Below, one piece after another: positions 48,516-58,466 of a stretch of 64,000 nt of DNA. This DNA is from JAUCQB01 sp964586235. Its GTDB lineage: Bacteria; Planctomycetota; Phycisphaerae; UBA1845; PWPN01. Where the stretch lies: NCBI GenBank assembly GCA_964586235.1, contig CAZPIO010000010.1, positions 1 through 64,000 of the forward strand, written 5' to 3'. The first letter of the stretch is position 1. Each line of letters begins with the position of its first letter. The notes beneath the pieces were generated by a model. It was given only the letters and a program-made list of their open reading frames with translations, did no database searches and had not been told where the DNA came from. A program made the translations under genes and the position numbers.

Positions 48516-50474
48516 ATGAACCGTTGTTGTCTCATGCTTCTGGCGGCATTGCTCCTGTGCCTCGGCGCACAGTGCGCGCCAACCCAGCCGGAGGAGAACC
48601 TGCTCGCGCCCAGGCAATGGACCCAGTTGCAGTCCGACGAGCAGGGCACCGGCTTCAACGGCGTACACACCGCCCGCGCCGTACTGCCTCTGCGCAAGTG
48701 GACTGCCGGTGTCGGGGACGTGGCCTTCTCTTCGCCGGTGGTGGATCTTCAGGGCAGGATCTGGGTCGGGAACACGGCGGGCGAACTGGTCGGAATCGCT
48801 CCGAACGGGACGCTGTTCGCCCGCACCTATGTCGGCGGAACGATTGTCTCCAGCCCCGCCGTCGACGAGGACGGCAGGGTCTTCGTACTCGCCCAGTATC
48901 CCAATGGAGATTCGTTCAGGACGATTCTGCATGAGTATGATCCTGCGGCCGGCTTTGCGCCGCTCATCAATCCGCCCCAATATAAGTCAACGGCATCGCC
49001 GAAAATCTGGGGCAACTATGTGTTCGTTCCGTCCGACAGGACGCTTCGCGTCTTTGACCGGTGGACTCTGCAGCTCGTGGATGAGCACGTCGGCTGCCCC
49101 ACCGTCGTGTGCGGGTCTTTCGAGCCCCCGCTGTGGGTCGAGGCCATCGGCCATGTCACGCTGTGCCTCGGCACGGTGTTTCTCTCCGATCTGTTCGGAC
49201 TGGTTGATTGCACCGGATTCTCTATCAATGCACTGGATAGTCTGGCCATCGAGCCGTCCGTCGCCATCGTCGACAACCCCACCATAGTGGAGGACACCAA
49301 CCGCCCCATCGTGCTGATGGCGACGCCGCAATGTCTGACTGCGTTCAACTTCGACCCTGTCGGATCGCCGAAGCTGCAGATCCGCTGGCAGCAGGAGCTG
49401 GTCACAATTGACTGCGATTTCGAGTTTCTTCGCGTGACCACGCCGGCCGTCCTGGACGGCGAGCAAGTAGTCGTCGGCACTGACTACGGTCAGGTGCGAT
49501 CCTTCTCCATCCACGACGGCACGAACTTATGGAACTACGGGATTTCCGAAGCAGTTGAGTGCCCGCCGGTGGCCAGTCTCCGGGAAATCTATGTGGTGAC
49601 CACTCACTACTTCGTCATCCTCGACAGCAACGGAAGGGAGATGTCCAAGACCCTCCTGAACGGCACCGGCGGCGGTCTTTCCCTGTCCCTGGACTACGCG
49701 TACGTCATGACCAGCGAGGGCATTCACTCGTTCAGCATTGACGACCCCTTCAACCCGACCTCGAGCTTCGACGACTCCGTTCTCGACGGCACGCATGTCG
49801 GCAAGACGGTGCCGGCGATTGACCGGGACGGCAACGTGTATCTGTCCACGCCCAACGGCGTGCTGGTCGCGTACGGTCGCGGCCCATCGTCAATTCCGTT
49901 CCTGGTTCCGCAGGTCGCCTGGATCTCGCCATCCGAGGGCCAGTCGATTCCCTACGCGGCCGGACAACCGTTACGGGTCTCACTCGCCGGCGGTGCGGCC
50001 GGATTCACCGGCCAGGTCGCGATCAGTTCCGACATCGACGGGGTCCTGTGCCAGTTCTCCGCGAGCGATGTGAACGAAGGGTCATGCGTGACCGCGGCGC
50101 CGCTGACCCTAGGCGGACACGTCCTGACAGTCTTCGCCACGGACGAGAGTGGCGGACAGCGCACCGCGCAGATCAGCGTTGATGCCGTGAACAGCGCGCC
50201 GACGGTTGCAGTCACGTCGCCGGCGAATAACGCCACTCTGTTTTCGACGATTTCGGTTTCGCTGATCGCTCAGGTTGGCGATGCTGAGGAAGATACGATC
50301 GCCAGCGAGCGGATCCTGTGGCGATCAGACATCGCCGGCGATCTGGGGACGGGCGCGAGCCTCGAAGTCATGCTCGGCAACGGTCTACACATGCTGAGCT
50401 GTATTGCCACCGATGAAAAGGGCGCGACCACGACGGCATCGGTTGCCGTCACGGTGACGGCGCCGATTTTCTGA
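48516..50474 (+). CDS. Secreted PQQ-type beta-propeller lipoprotein with C-terminal Ig-like domains
   Basis: A near-perfect ribosome site (AAGGAGGTG, 48502-48510) sets the start at ATG 48516. The signal is short and ends at Cys20 (LLLCLGAQC), possibly lipidated although Gln at -1 is unusual. The body shows repeated propeller blades: FSSPVVDLQGRIWVGNTAGELVGI, IVSSPAVDEDGRVFVLA, TTPAVLDGEQVVVGTDYGQVRSFS, KTVPAIDRDGNVYLSTPNGVLVAYGR. It ends with two Ig/cadherin-like sandwiches (WISPSEGQSIPYAAGQPLRV; VAVTSPANNATLFSTISVSL). It is likely surface-exposed. The next gene follows after 20 bp, so the two probably form an operon. Function unknown. Confidence 0.8.
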   Translation: MNRCCLMLLAALLLCLGAQCAPTQPEENLLAPRQWTQLQSDEQGTGFNGVHTARAVLPLRKWTAGVGDVAFSSPVVDLQGRIWVGNTAGELVGIAPNGTLFARTYVGGTIVSSPAVDEDGRVFVLAQYPNGDSFRTILHEYDPAAGFAPLINPPQYKSTASPKIWGNYVFVPSDRTLRVFDRWTLQLVDEHVGCPTVVCGSFEPPLWVEAIGHVTLCLGTVFLSDLFGLVDCTGFSINALDSLAIEPSVAIVDNPTIVEDTNRPIVLMATPQCLTAFNFDPVGSPKLQIRWQQELVTIDCDFEFLRVTTPAVLDGEQVVVGTDYGQVRSFSIHDGTNLWNYGISEAVECPPVASLREIYVVTTHYFVILDSNGREMSKTLLNGTGGGLSLSLDYAYVMTSEGIHSFSIDDPFNPTSSFDDSVLDGTHVGKTVPAIDRDGNVYLSTPNGVLVAYGRGPSSIPFLVPQVAWISPSEGQSIPYAAGQPLRVSLAGGAAGFTGQVAISSDIDGVLCQFSASDVNEGSCVTAAPLTLGGHVLTVFATDESGGQRTAQISVDAVNSAPTVAVTSPANNATLFSTISVSLIAQVGDAEEDTIASERILWRSDIAGDLGTGASLEVMLGNGLHMLSCIATDEKGATTTASVAVTVTAPIF

Positions 50475-50494
50475 AAGCCAGAAAAGGGTGCAGC

Positions 50495-53400
50495 ATGAGA
50501 AGCGATAGTCGATATCTTCCTGGACTCGCGTCGGCGGTCGTGGCGCTCGCGGTTGGCCCGGTCCTGGGCCAGGGGCTGAATGTGGACCCCGACGGTCACG
50601 CAGCCCTGAACGGCAAGGGCGTCCTGGCCTGCTGGAACTTCGAGGCCGGTGCAGGCATACCCGAAGACTATGACCGTTACCCGGAGTTCCTTCCATTCCT
50701 GCACGGTTGGGACTTCCGCATCAACCTGCCGCACACGCAGTTTCAATTCGCCCGGGCAGGCCAGGGCAGTTCGCCCCCCGCGATGGTGGGCGTCGAAGAA
50801 GGCGGCACCATTGCCACGTATGGCCACGTCAACAACTCAATCTGGCTGTTCCAGACTAGCTCGCTGGATGGAAGGATCTACTGCAGGATTCTGCCGAGCC
50901 GGCGCGACCTGAACGGCTCCACGACCGACAATGTCCGTTCGCTGGTTGCGGGCTGGTTTCCAGTGGGGTCGGGCATGGGCGAGGGCTTCGAGATCGAAAA
51001 ACCGACCGTCGCGGTGGTCGGCAGACTCATCGGCGCCGCGAGGATCTACGTCGTGGCCCGAGATCGCAAGGGTGCCCTGTACATGACATCGCACACTGTC
51101 ACAGGAACGGAGACCATCGGGCTCGAGCCGCCTGTGGTCTCACCCAAGCTCGTTCAGCCCGGGATCATCGGGGGCGGGTGGGTCGAAGGCTGGACGCCGC
51201 TGGGGATCACCTCGCCGTCGCGTCCGGCCGTGTCCGAGGCGTTCAACGGCAAGCTGGCGCTTGCGTGGGTGGACGGGAACAGCGGCGGCGTCCAAGTGCA
51301 GGTCTTCACCCCCGCGACCGGCACGTGGAACCCGCCGACGCTCGTCGATGGCGGTCGAGGGCAAACCCCGCAACTCATCTGGGACGGCACGGCACTGAAT
51401 CTGCTATTTGTCGGATCGGGCAGCCCGGTCTTGCGCCACGCGTACGCGCTCTCGGACAACCCGCTGGTGTTCTCTGCCCACAGCCCGGTTTCCTCGCTTG
51501 TCGCGGTGTACCTCGACCAGTTCCACGCGATCTTCTTTAACCGGCGGCTGCACGTCGTGATCCGACAGGACGATGGCTCGGCCGCCGGGCCGGTGTTCTA
51601 CACGACTTCGATGACCGACCCTGGCCGTCCGGCAACCTGGGCAATTCCATCCGAGACCGGCATCAGCACGACGACGGTGCCGCGGGTCGCGTGGCAGTAT
51701 GAGAGCATCCTGACCACCGGCACGGCGGTGGACGGCAGGGTGCGGTACGCACGCAAAGACCCGAATCGGCCAGGCAACGCCCAGACCGGCGCGGCGTTCG
51801 CTGACCATTGGCTCGAGCCGGGGCAGGACATCGACCCGACGGCGCCCGGGTCCTTCTCAGGATTGGAAACGCTGACCTTCAACGGCGATATATACCTGGC
51901 CGCCAATGGGACGGGCAGTGGCGCGCCGACGGCGGGGCTGCACGTCGTGAATCTCAGCCGGGCGGCCATGAAGCAGTTGATCACCCAGAAGTGGGGGATG
52001 GACCTACTCTGGGGCGGCCCCGGCGGGAGCACCCTGATGGGCGCCGGGGAGTTTGCCGGCGCGGCGGAGATCCCAGCAGTCGGCGACTTCGATGGCGACG
52101 GCAGGAGCGACCTGATCAAATTCGTTCAGACGTTCACTCCCGACGGCCAGGCCCCGGTCTACATGTACCGCAATATCGACGGCGACATCATTACCCCCCG
52201 GCTCTGGGTCCCCGTGTTCTCGCTGCCGGGCGACGTCCCCATGGTGGGTGATTTCGACGGCGACGGCACGGACGACATTGTCTCGTTCGCCCAGAAGCCC
52301 CAGTACAACTTCGACGGCGGGCTCATCGGCTCGGCACCGGTGTGGGTGGCGCTTTCGAGCGGCAGCCAGGGCGGCGTCCAGCTTTGGCATGAGTACTTCT
52401 CACCCGTCGACGAGGTCCCGATGGTGGGCGACGTCAACGGAGACGGTAAGGACGACATCATTTCGTTCGCGCAAAAAGCTCAGTCGAACTTCGATGGCGG
52501 GCTGATCGGCCTGGCACCGGTGTGGGTGGCCCTATCCGACGGCACCAAGTTCGGCGAAACCACCCTCTGGCACACCTACTTCTCGCTCAAGGGCGAGATC
52601 CCGATGGTGGGCGATTTCAACGGGGATGGCGTGGACGACATCGTCACCTTCACCCAGCAGTCGCAGTTCAACAGCGACGGGAGCCTGCTCGGGCATGCGC
52701 CGGTGTGGGTGTCCCTCTCAGACGGGACAAAGTTCGGCCCCAGCAGCGTCTGGCACACCTACTTCTGCCCGGCCCCGGAGGTTCCGCAGGTCGGGGACCT
52801 GAACATGGACGGCGTCGACGACATCATCACCTTCCTGGCCGACAAGAGCGGCGCGGGCACGGCCGCGAGAAACATCTACGTGGCCTTCTCGCTGGGGTAC
52901 AAGTTTGACCGCAGCAGCGTGTGGCACAGTGACTTTGTCAAGAGCAGCCAGGTCCGCCGGGGACCCGGCAACCGGGTCTACAGCCCGCAGTTCGGGCACC
53001 TCAGCAACCGCACGCTCGCTAACTGGACAGGCCTGGCCGCCGATTACACGAGGCCGGTGCAGGATATCCTTGCGTTTTCCGCCGACGGCTCGGTCCAGAT
53101 CGCGACAACGATGGGCAACGTGCCCTATCCATCCGGGGCACCGTGGGAGCGGTACAAATGGTTCACCGACAAGGGCGTTGGCGTGGCCCTGTTCCCGGAG
53201 TGGATCTGGGAAGGGCCGGGGCATTGCATCGCCGGAAACCATCGCTTTGCCATCCAGGGGCTTGCAGGGGTCGGCGGCGGGAACCTGACGGTCTCGTCGG
53301 TGCGTTATGGCGGACGCTCCGGGCATGTCCTCGAGGAACTGGGCCACTCGCTGTTCGCCAACTGCTTTCGTCAGGCGAGCGATCCGTTCAACCTCTATGA

Positions 53401-53926
53401 GGCCATCTACGAGATACCGCCCGAACAGGGCGGGATCGGGGCAAACGCGGTGCCCGGCTGTCCGGATACCAGCGGCGGCTTCCTTTCGTGCAGACCTGAC
53501 GCCCCCGCGGAACACTACTTCCTGCAACTGCTGTCCCGCTACCGGCTGAACCCCGAGTGGTTCCAGCAAAAGGTCGCCGATGGAACGGACCCGGTCCTCC
53601 AGGCGCGCCTGAGCGCGCAGTATGAGTGGCTGAAGCAAAACTGGTTCGAGGGCCAGGAATTCGCGACCGGGCCATCAATGAATGCCAGTCTCGAGCAGCC
53701 TGGCGTGCCCCTGCTGCCGGCGGCCCTGCCACCGATCGCCCCGAACGACCCGGTCGACCCGGGTGGCCGGCCCGTCCCGAGTTCCGGCTGCGGCAGCGGT
53801 GCACCCCTGTTGGCGGGCGTCCCGCTCGTCCTGATGCTTGTGCGGCCGAGGGGCCGATACCGCCTGAGAACCGGACGTCGGGCACGGCGTTGCGGGCCTG
53901 GAACCGCGACGGAGGGCTCATTGTAG
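50495..53926 (+). CDS. Giant exported protein with FG-GAP/VCBS repeats and a GlyGly/MYXO-CTERM-like C-terminal anchor
   Basis: After a signal peptide (LASAVVALAVGPVLGQ) the 1143-residue protein has an N-terminal beta-rich region. A central set of four to five FG-GAP-type calcium repeats follows (AVGDFDGDGRSDLIKF, MVGDFDGDGTDDIVSF, MVGDVNGDGKDDIISF, MVGDFNGDGVDDIVTF, QVGDLNMDGVDDIITF). A C-terminal domain with GRSGHVLEELGHSLFANCF looks like a zincin motif whose first His is Glu. The end (SSGCGSGAPLLAGVPLVLML, then Arg-rich RPRGRYRLRTGRRARR) resembles the Cys-Gly + TM + Arg tails of MYXO-CTERM/rhombosortase-type sorting. It may be a cell-surface adhesin or inactive peptidase. It is cotranscribed with the preceding lipoprotein and followed by a strong terminator. 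Confidence 0.8.
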   Translation: MRSDSRYLPGLASAVVALAVGPVLGQGLNVDPDGHAALNGKGVLACWNFEAGAGIPEDYDRYPEFLPFLHGWDFRINLPHTQFQFARAGQGSSPPAMVGVEEGGTIATYGHVNNSIWLFQTSSLDGRIYCRILPSRRDLNGSTTDNVRSLVAGWFPVGSGMGEGFEIEKPTVAVVGRLIGAARIYVVARDRKGALYMTSHTVTGTETIGLEPPVVSPKLVQPGIIGGGWVEGWTPLGITSPSRPAVSEAFNGKLALAWVDGNSGGVQVQVFTPATGTWNPPTLVDGGRGQTPQLIWDGTALNLLFVGSGSPVLRHAYALSDNPLVFSAHSPVSSLVAVYLDQFHAIFFNRRLHVVIRQDDGSAAGPVFYTTSMTDPGRPATWAIPSETGISTTTVPRVAWQYESILTTGTAVDGRVRYARKDPNRPGNAQTGAAFADHWLEPGQDIDPTAPGSFSGLETLTFNGDIYLAANGTGSGAPTAGLHVVNLSRAAMKQLITQKWGMDLLWGGPGGSTLMGAGEFAGAAEIPAVGDFDGDGRSDLIKFVQTFTPDGQAPVYMYRNIDGDIITPRLWVPVFSLPGDVPMVGDFDGDGTDDIVSFAQKPQYNFDGGLIGSAPVWVALSSGSQGGVQLWHEYFSPVDEVPMVGDVNGDGKDDIISFAQKAQSNFDGGLIGLAPVWVALSDGTKFGETTLWHTYFSLKGEIPMVGDFNGDGVDDIVTFTQQSQFNSDGSLLGHAPVWVSLSDGTKFGPSSVWHTYFCPAPEVPQVGDLNMDGVDDIITFLADKSGAGTAARNIYVAFSLGYKFDRSSVWHSDFVKSSQVRRGPGNRVYSPQFGHLSNRTLANWTGLAADYTRPVQDILAFSADGSVQIATTMGNVPYPSGAPWERYKWFTDKGVGVALFPEWIWEGPGHCIAGNHRFAIQGLAGVGGGNLTVSSVRYGGRSGHVLEELGHSLFANCFRQASDPFNLYEAIYEIPPEQGGIGANAVPGCPDTSGGFLSCRPDAPAEHYFLQLLSRYRLNPEWFQQKVADGTDPVLQARLSAQYEWLKQNWFEGQEFATGPSMNASLEQPGVPLLPAALPPIAPNDPVDPGGRPVPSSGCGSGAPLLAGVPLVLMLVRPRGRYRLRTGRRARRCGPGTATEGSL

Positions 53927-53930
53927 AGTA

Positions 53931-53979
53931 AGCCGACGTGGTCGAACACCCCAGGGTGTATGACCACGTCGGCTTTTTG
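53931..53979 (+). terminator. Intrinsic terminator after the FG-GAP protein gene
   Basis: Stem agccgacgtggtc / gaccacgtcggct with an 18-nt loop region and TTTTT. It begins with the same 'gagtaagccgac' as both leader-RNA terminators. Confidence 0.85.
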
Positions 53980-54709
53980 AAAGCCACTGACAGCGATGGT
54001 CATGTGTCCACGGCGAGCATCACCGTCCGGGTTGGATGCTTGTTCTGAGCGGGAAACAGTACCGGCACAGAGAAGTACAAGCGGCGTGAGCGAAAGGATA
54101 TGGAACGATGATCGCGGTCAGCATCGACGCCGCCGGCGCGCCGCCCGTTCAGGTCGAGAAGCACGACATCATCTGTCGCCCGCACCGCCGCTGGAACCGC
54201 CGGCCGCAGTGGACAATGGACGCAGTAGTTCTTTCGCCATGCCCCTTGGCCGTTCGGGGCGGCGTGATCGGCGACGGGTATGGTTCCCGAGAATTGGAGC
54301 TGCGCCAACCCGTTCTTCGAAATGCTCGGCTCGCAGGCTCCGTCGCCCCGATGCGCGATCCATCGTGGACGTGCGCAGAGTCCCAGATTGCCGCTTTCGT
54401 GGATAACCACGATGCTCGGATCCTTCCACCTTGTAGCCCGCCAGCATCTTCACCATGGCATTGAACCAGTGGATCCGCATCTCAGGCGGCCTTGAAAGAA
54501 TCCACGGGTGCCCCGGAAACAGGTTGCCGTCTTGCCGACAGGACATCATGCCTGCGCCGAGTTGCTGCACACGGCCTTGCAGACCACCGACTTGGCCTGC
54601 TCTCGGGGCGTCGGCCCTGCTTGTTAAGCCCTCACCAAGCGGCTTTGGGCAGCACGGGACGCGGTTACGCAAGCAAGTGTTACCGCCGGAGTCTTTTTGG
54701 GAACGCCGT

Positions 54710-54738
54710 TCGTTTTCCACCTTTGAGGGCCCTAGGAT
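54710..54738 (+). promoter_or_regulatory. Promoter of leader RNA 2
   Basis: TCGTTT (54710-54715), 17 bp, TAGGAT (54733-54738), in the same place as in copy 1. Confidence 0.55.
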
Positions 54739-54744
54739 ACGGCT

Positions 54745-54903
54745 GAGAATGATGCTTGCTCGTGCCTTCGATCTGTGTTAGTGCAGCAAGTGAGTCGAGG
54801 TCGTCGGATGACTGGATGAAGGGCAACCCGGCGGTGCCGGGGGACTCGTTAACGAGTAAGCCGACGCGATGGAATGCCTCGGGGCGTTCCGCGCGTCGGT
54901 TTT
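54745..54903 (+). ncRNA. Candidate structured leader RNA or attenuator, copy 2
   Basis: Hairpins CCCGG-cggtg-CCGGG and ACTCG-ttaa-CGAGT are enclosed by GGC/GCC, as in copy 1, and followed by the terminator. Loop positions differ between copies while stem pairs are kept. The next gene starts about 55 nt beyond the terminator, a typical attenuator distance. Confidence 0.5.
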
Positions 54904-54908
54904 GTTTT
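54861..54908 (+). terminator. Intrinsic terminator ending leader RNA 2
   Basis: A 17-bp stem, ccgacgcg(a)tggaatgcc with ggcgttccgcgcgtcgg, tcgg loop, then TTTTG-TTTT. It is nearly perfect. Confidence 0.85.
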
Positions 54909-54956
54909 CGTTGGCGCTGGGCGGCCCTGAGGGCGCAAGAAGAGAATTGAGGTTCG

Positions 54957-57900
54957 ATGATGGTGGCGAGAGCATTGCGCGCGCGGGCGATCGTGGCGGT
55001 GCTTTTCGCCACGACAGCGTTCGCGGGCGAAACGTGGGACGGGAACGGTGGCGACAACGACTGGAGCACCGCGAACAACTGGACTCCCAACGGCGCTCCG
55101 CCCAACGACGGCACTGCCAATATCGTCATGGCCGGGACCAACCGGCTCACCCCGCGCGTCGACATCGATTGGGACGTCAGTTCCCTTGTCTTCAGCAACA
55201 CCGCCGGCGGGTTCTCGATCAGCGGCGGCGCCGGTGTGTCGCTGGGCATCGGCACGGTTGGCATCAGCAACCAGGACACGCAGCTTCAAATTCTGCTGCT
55301 GCCCATCGACCTGAACGCGTCTCAGAGCTGGATCGCGTCGCAGGGGCCGCTCGCCATCGGGAACACTATCACGGGTCATCCGATCCTCCCGCGGACGCTG
55401 ACTCTGACAGGTGCGAACAGTATCCATATCTCCGGCGCGATCACCAATTCCATCGCAATCAACAAGAACGGAACCGGCACGCTGACCTTTGATGGCGTCA
55501 ACACCAACACCTACACGGGAGCGACGACGGTCTCGGCGGGCACGCTGGTGCTGGATCGCACCGGCGGCTTGAACCGCGCCATCCCGGACAACCTGGTTAT
55601 CGGCGACGGCTTCGGCAGCGATACTGTGAGGCTCGATTCAGCGAACCAGATCAGCGAGGCGGCCGGAAGCACAGTCACGGTCAACAGCTCGGGCCTGTTC
55701 AACCTCAACGGGTTCAACGAAACGCTCCAGAACCTTACGATCAACGGGGGATCGGTCAGCGGTGTCGGCACGCTGTTCGTGAACGGAGCGATCTCGTCGG
55801 GCGCTTCATCTTCGGGCGGGACGATCAGCGGCGGGACGGTCAACCTCAGCGGTGCGAACACGACCATCAGCGTCTCCGACGGCGCGGCCACGGTCGATCT
55901 GCAAATCGCCTCGACGGTCGCTAACGGTTCGCTGACCAAAACCGGCGCCGGCGTGCTGCAGCTCTCCATGGTCAACACGTACACGGGCACAACCACTGTC
56001 AATGCAGGCGAACTTCAGCTAAACGGCTCTTCCCTGAAAATCAACGGAGATCTCACGATTGGCGATGCAAGCGGATCGGACGTGGTGCGCCTTATGGCGG
56101 ACGCGCAGATCTTCATCGCTGAGAATAGTGCATATGACATCTCGTCGGCGGTCACGATCAGACCCTCGGGGCTGCTCAACCTGGACGGTCACACACAAAC
56201 CCTTTGGCAACCGGAGATGGAGGGAGGGACGGTCTCGACCGGTTCGGGCACGCTTCGGGCGTTTGGCGGGTTGCATGTGCTCGCGTCGCCGCAACCGTCC
56301 ACGATCACCGGAAACCTGATCACGGCAGGCAACTCCTGGGATCCTTTTTCGCAGGATGCAAGGGATGGCAGTCTGATCGTGGACGATGGGGCGGCCATCG
56401 ATGACCTGGTCGTGGACGGCCCCTGCACGAACTTTGTCAAGACCGGATCGGGGCAGATGCGGCTCGTGGGAAACACAGCGCCCAGCTATGGATTCGACGC
56501 GCCTTCGGTCCAGGTGGTTCAGGGGACGCTTGTCCTGGACAAAACAATCACCGACGGGGCGGTCGTGGGCGACGTTACCGTCTCTGGAGCTTCTTTGCAG
56601 TTGGCAGCGAATGAGCAGATCGCGTCGGCCAACCCGTCCAATGACGTCATCATCGCCGGCACCGGCGCTACCCTGAACCTCGCGGGTTTCAGCGAAGCGA
56701 TCAACGACCTTCAGTTGCAGACCGGCGGCACAGTGAAGACGGATGGCGGCACACTGGTAGCGCGAAACCTGACCATGTGGCGCAGCACTCTCGCCCCTGC
56801 CAGCGGTCTGGTCACCATCACTGGAACAATCAAGTCCATCGCCGTCGCCAACAGCTCGCTGATCGCCGGCAACGTCAACTTGGCGGCACCCGACAAATCG
56901 ATCGACGTCCCGGATGGTACGGCGGCGATTGATCTGGAGATCTCGCTTGCGCTGGCAGGGACGAGTCTGACCAAGACAGGCGCCGGAACGCTGTTGCTCA
57001 GCGGGGCGGCCAACACCTACAGCGGCACGACGACCGTCTCGGGGGGCGTGTTGGCGCTGGGAGAATCGGCCGTCGATGGCGCGGTCCCCGGCAATCTGGT
57101 CGTGACCGGCGCGACCGTGCGATCGCTGGCAAACGAACAGATCGGCACCTCCGGCACCATCACGCTCAACGCCGCCGGTTTGCTCGACCTCAACGAATTC
57201 ACCGAAACCATCGGCAACCTCTCGCTCAATGGCGGCGCGGTCACAACGGGCGCCGGAACGCTGATCGTCACCGGCAGCATCACCCAAAGTGCATCAGCCG
57301 TGGCGAGCATCAGCGGAAGGCTCAGCTTGGGCGGCGGAACGCGAACCATCACCAGTAATGATGTTCCCGTCCCGGCGGTCGATCTGGACATTCCCGCTCA
57401 GATACTTGACGGTGGCATCGTCAAGCAAGGTACGGGCGGGCTGCGCCTCAGCGGAAACAACATTTTCTCTGCTGGTCTGCACCACCAGACGGGCATGCTG
57501 TTCATCGCCCATGACAATGCCCCGGGCAGCGGCACATTGTGGCTGGAAGGGGGCACGATCGAGGCGGACGATGGCGCGCGGAACATCGCCAATCCTGTCG
57601 TCGTCACCAGCTTCTCGACCGTGACCGGGTCGAATCCCCTGACTTTCGGCGGCTCGTTCACCACCAACCCGGGCGCCGCGCTGCTCAAGAGCGGTAGCGG
57701 TACGCTGACCATCGCCGGGACGCAGACCCACGCCTCGGGAGCGGCCATCTTTGCGACCGCGGGCACGGTCGATTTCAACTCCAGCACGACCGGTGGGACA
57801 CTGGGCATCAGCCTCAGCAACGCCGGCACACTGGTCAACTTCAACGCGGATCAGGATCTCGGTACGCTGGTGGTGAACGGCGGCCTCGCGATCGCGGATG

Positions 57901-58427
57901 GTTCAACCCTGCTGCACGCCAACACCCTGAACGTCAACACCGACGCCACCCTTGAGTTCGAAATTGGCGGTCTGATCCCCGGTGACGAGTTCGCCCAATT
58001 CGATGTCAGCGGGAATGCAGGTCTGGCCGGCATTCTGGACATTACGCTGATCAACGGCTTCGAGCCGCAGACGGGCCAGTCGTTCGTCATCCTGACGTTC
58101 GGCTCGCGATCCGGGGCATTCGAACATGTCACCGGTATGGCCGCCGGCCCGGGCAAGGTGTTCCGCGTCCAATACAATCCGACCGACGTGACACTGGTCG
58201 TCGGCCTGCCCGCGCCCGGTGACTTCGACCACGACGGCGACGTGGACAACGACGACGTGCTGCACTTCGAGTCGTGTGCCACCGGCCCCGGCGCGCCGCA
58301 GAACGCGCCCAACTGTTTGAACGCGGATCTGGACGGAGACGCCGACGTCGACCAATCCGACTTTGGCCTCATGCAACGCTGCCACAGCGGCGATGGCAAC
58401 TCGGCGGACCCGAACTGCATGAATTGA
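54957..58427 (+). CDS. Autotransporter-associated beta-strand (PATR) repeat protein with dockerin-like end
   Basis: The signal peptide (RARAIVAVLFATTAFAG) is followed by the typical first block ETWDGNGGDNDWSTANNW. Many PATR-type repeats then form a predicted right-handed beta-helix: GTLTFDGVNTNTYTGATTVS, GVLQLSMVNTYTGTTTVNAG, GTLLLSGAANTYSGTTTVSG and others, each carrying 'tGxGtLxLsGxNtYtGxTtVxxGtL'. The C-terminus carries the tandem Asp loops DFDHDGDVDNDDVLHFESC...DLDGDADVDQSDFGLMQRC, the same module as on the proteins at 15246 and 60658. It has no beta-barrel domain, so it is not a classical autotransporter. It is 1156 residues long and likely cell-surface. It is preceded by leader RNA copy 2. 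ATG 54957 and 54960 are both possible starts. Confidence 0.85.
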   Translation: MMVARALRARAIVAVLFATTAFAGETWDGNGGDNDWSTANNWTPNGAPPNDGTANIVMAGTNRLTPRVDIDWDVSSLVFSNTAGGFSISGGAGVSLGIGTVGISNQDTQLQILLLPIDLNASQSWIASQGPLAIGNTITGHPILPRTLTLTGANSIHISGAITNSIAINKNGTGTLTFDGVNTNTYTGATTVSAGTLVLDRTGGLNRAIPDNLVIGDGFGSDTVRLDSANQISEAAGSTVTVNSSGLFNLNGFNETLQNLTINGGSVSGVGTLFVNGAISSGASSSGGTISGGTVNLSGANTTISVSDGAATVDLQIASTVANGSLTKTGAGVLQLSMVNTYTGTTTVNAGELQLNGSSLKINGDLTIGDASGSDVVRLMADAQIFIAENSAYDISSAVTIRPSGLLNLDGHTQTLWQPEMEGGTVSTGSGTLRAFGGLHVLASPQPSTITGNLITAGNSWDPFSQDARDGSLIVDDGAAIDDLVVDGPCTNFVKTGSGQMRLVGNTAPSYGFDAPSVQVVQGTLVLDKTITDGAVVGDVTVSGASLQLAANEQIASANPSNDVIIAGTGATLNLAGFSEAINDLQLQTGGTVKTDGGTLVARNLTMWRSTLAPASGLVTITGTIKSIAVANSSLIAGNVNLAAPDKSIDVPDGTAAIDLEISLALAGTSLTKTGAGTLLLSGAANTYSGTTTVSGGVLALGESAVDGAVPGNLVVTGATVRSLANEQIGTSGTITLNAAGLLDLNEFTETIGNLSLNGGAVTTGAGTLIVTGSITQSASAVASISGRLSLGGGTRTITSNDVPVPAVDLDIPAQILDGGIVKQGTGGLRLSGNNIFSAGLHHQTGMLFIAHDNAPGSGTLWLEGGTIEADDGARNIANPVVVTSFSTVTGSNPLTFGGSFTTNPGAALLKSGSGTLTIAGTQTHASGAAIFATAGTVDFNSSTTGGTLGISLSNAGTLVNFNADQDLGTLVVNGGLAIADGSTLLHANTLNVNTDATLEFEIGGLIPGDEFAQFDVSGNAGLAGILDITLINGFEPQTGQSFVILTFGSRSGAFEHVTGMAAGPGKVFRVQYNPTDVTLVVGLPAPGDFDHDGDVDNDDVLHFESCATGPGAPQNAPNCLNADLDGDADVDQSDFGLMQRCHSGDGNSADPNCMN

Positions 58428-58466
58428 AGGTCTTCTTTTGTGAGCTATGAAAGGAAGCGTGCGAAC

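Larger units (their letters stand above)
54226..54933. repeat. ~708-bp direct repeat, copy 2
   Basis: Same structure as 47411-48119. This copy directly abuts the autotransporter-repeat gene, with the start codon ~50 bp after the T-tract. The DNA between the previous terminator and this repeat (53980-54225) shows no gene. Confidence 0.85.
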
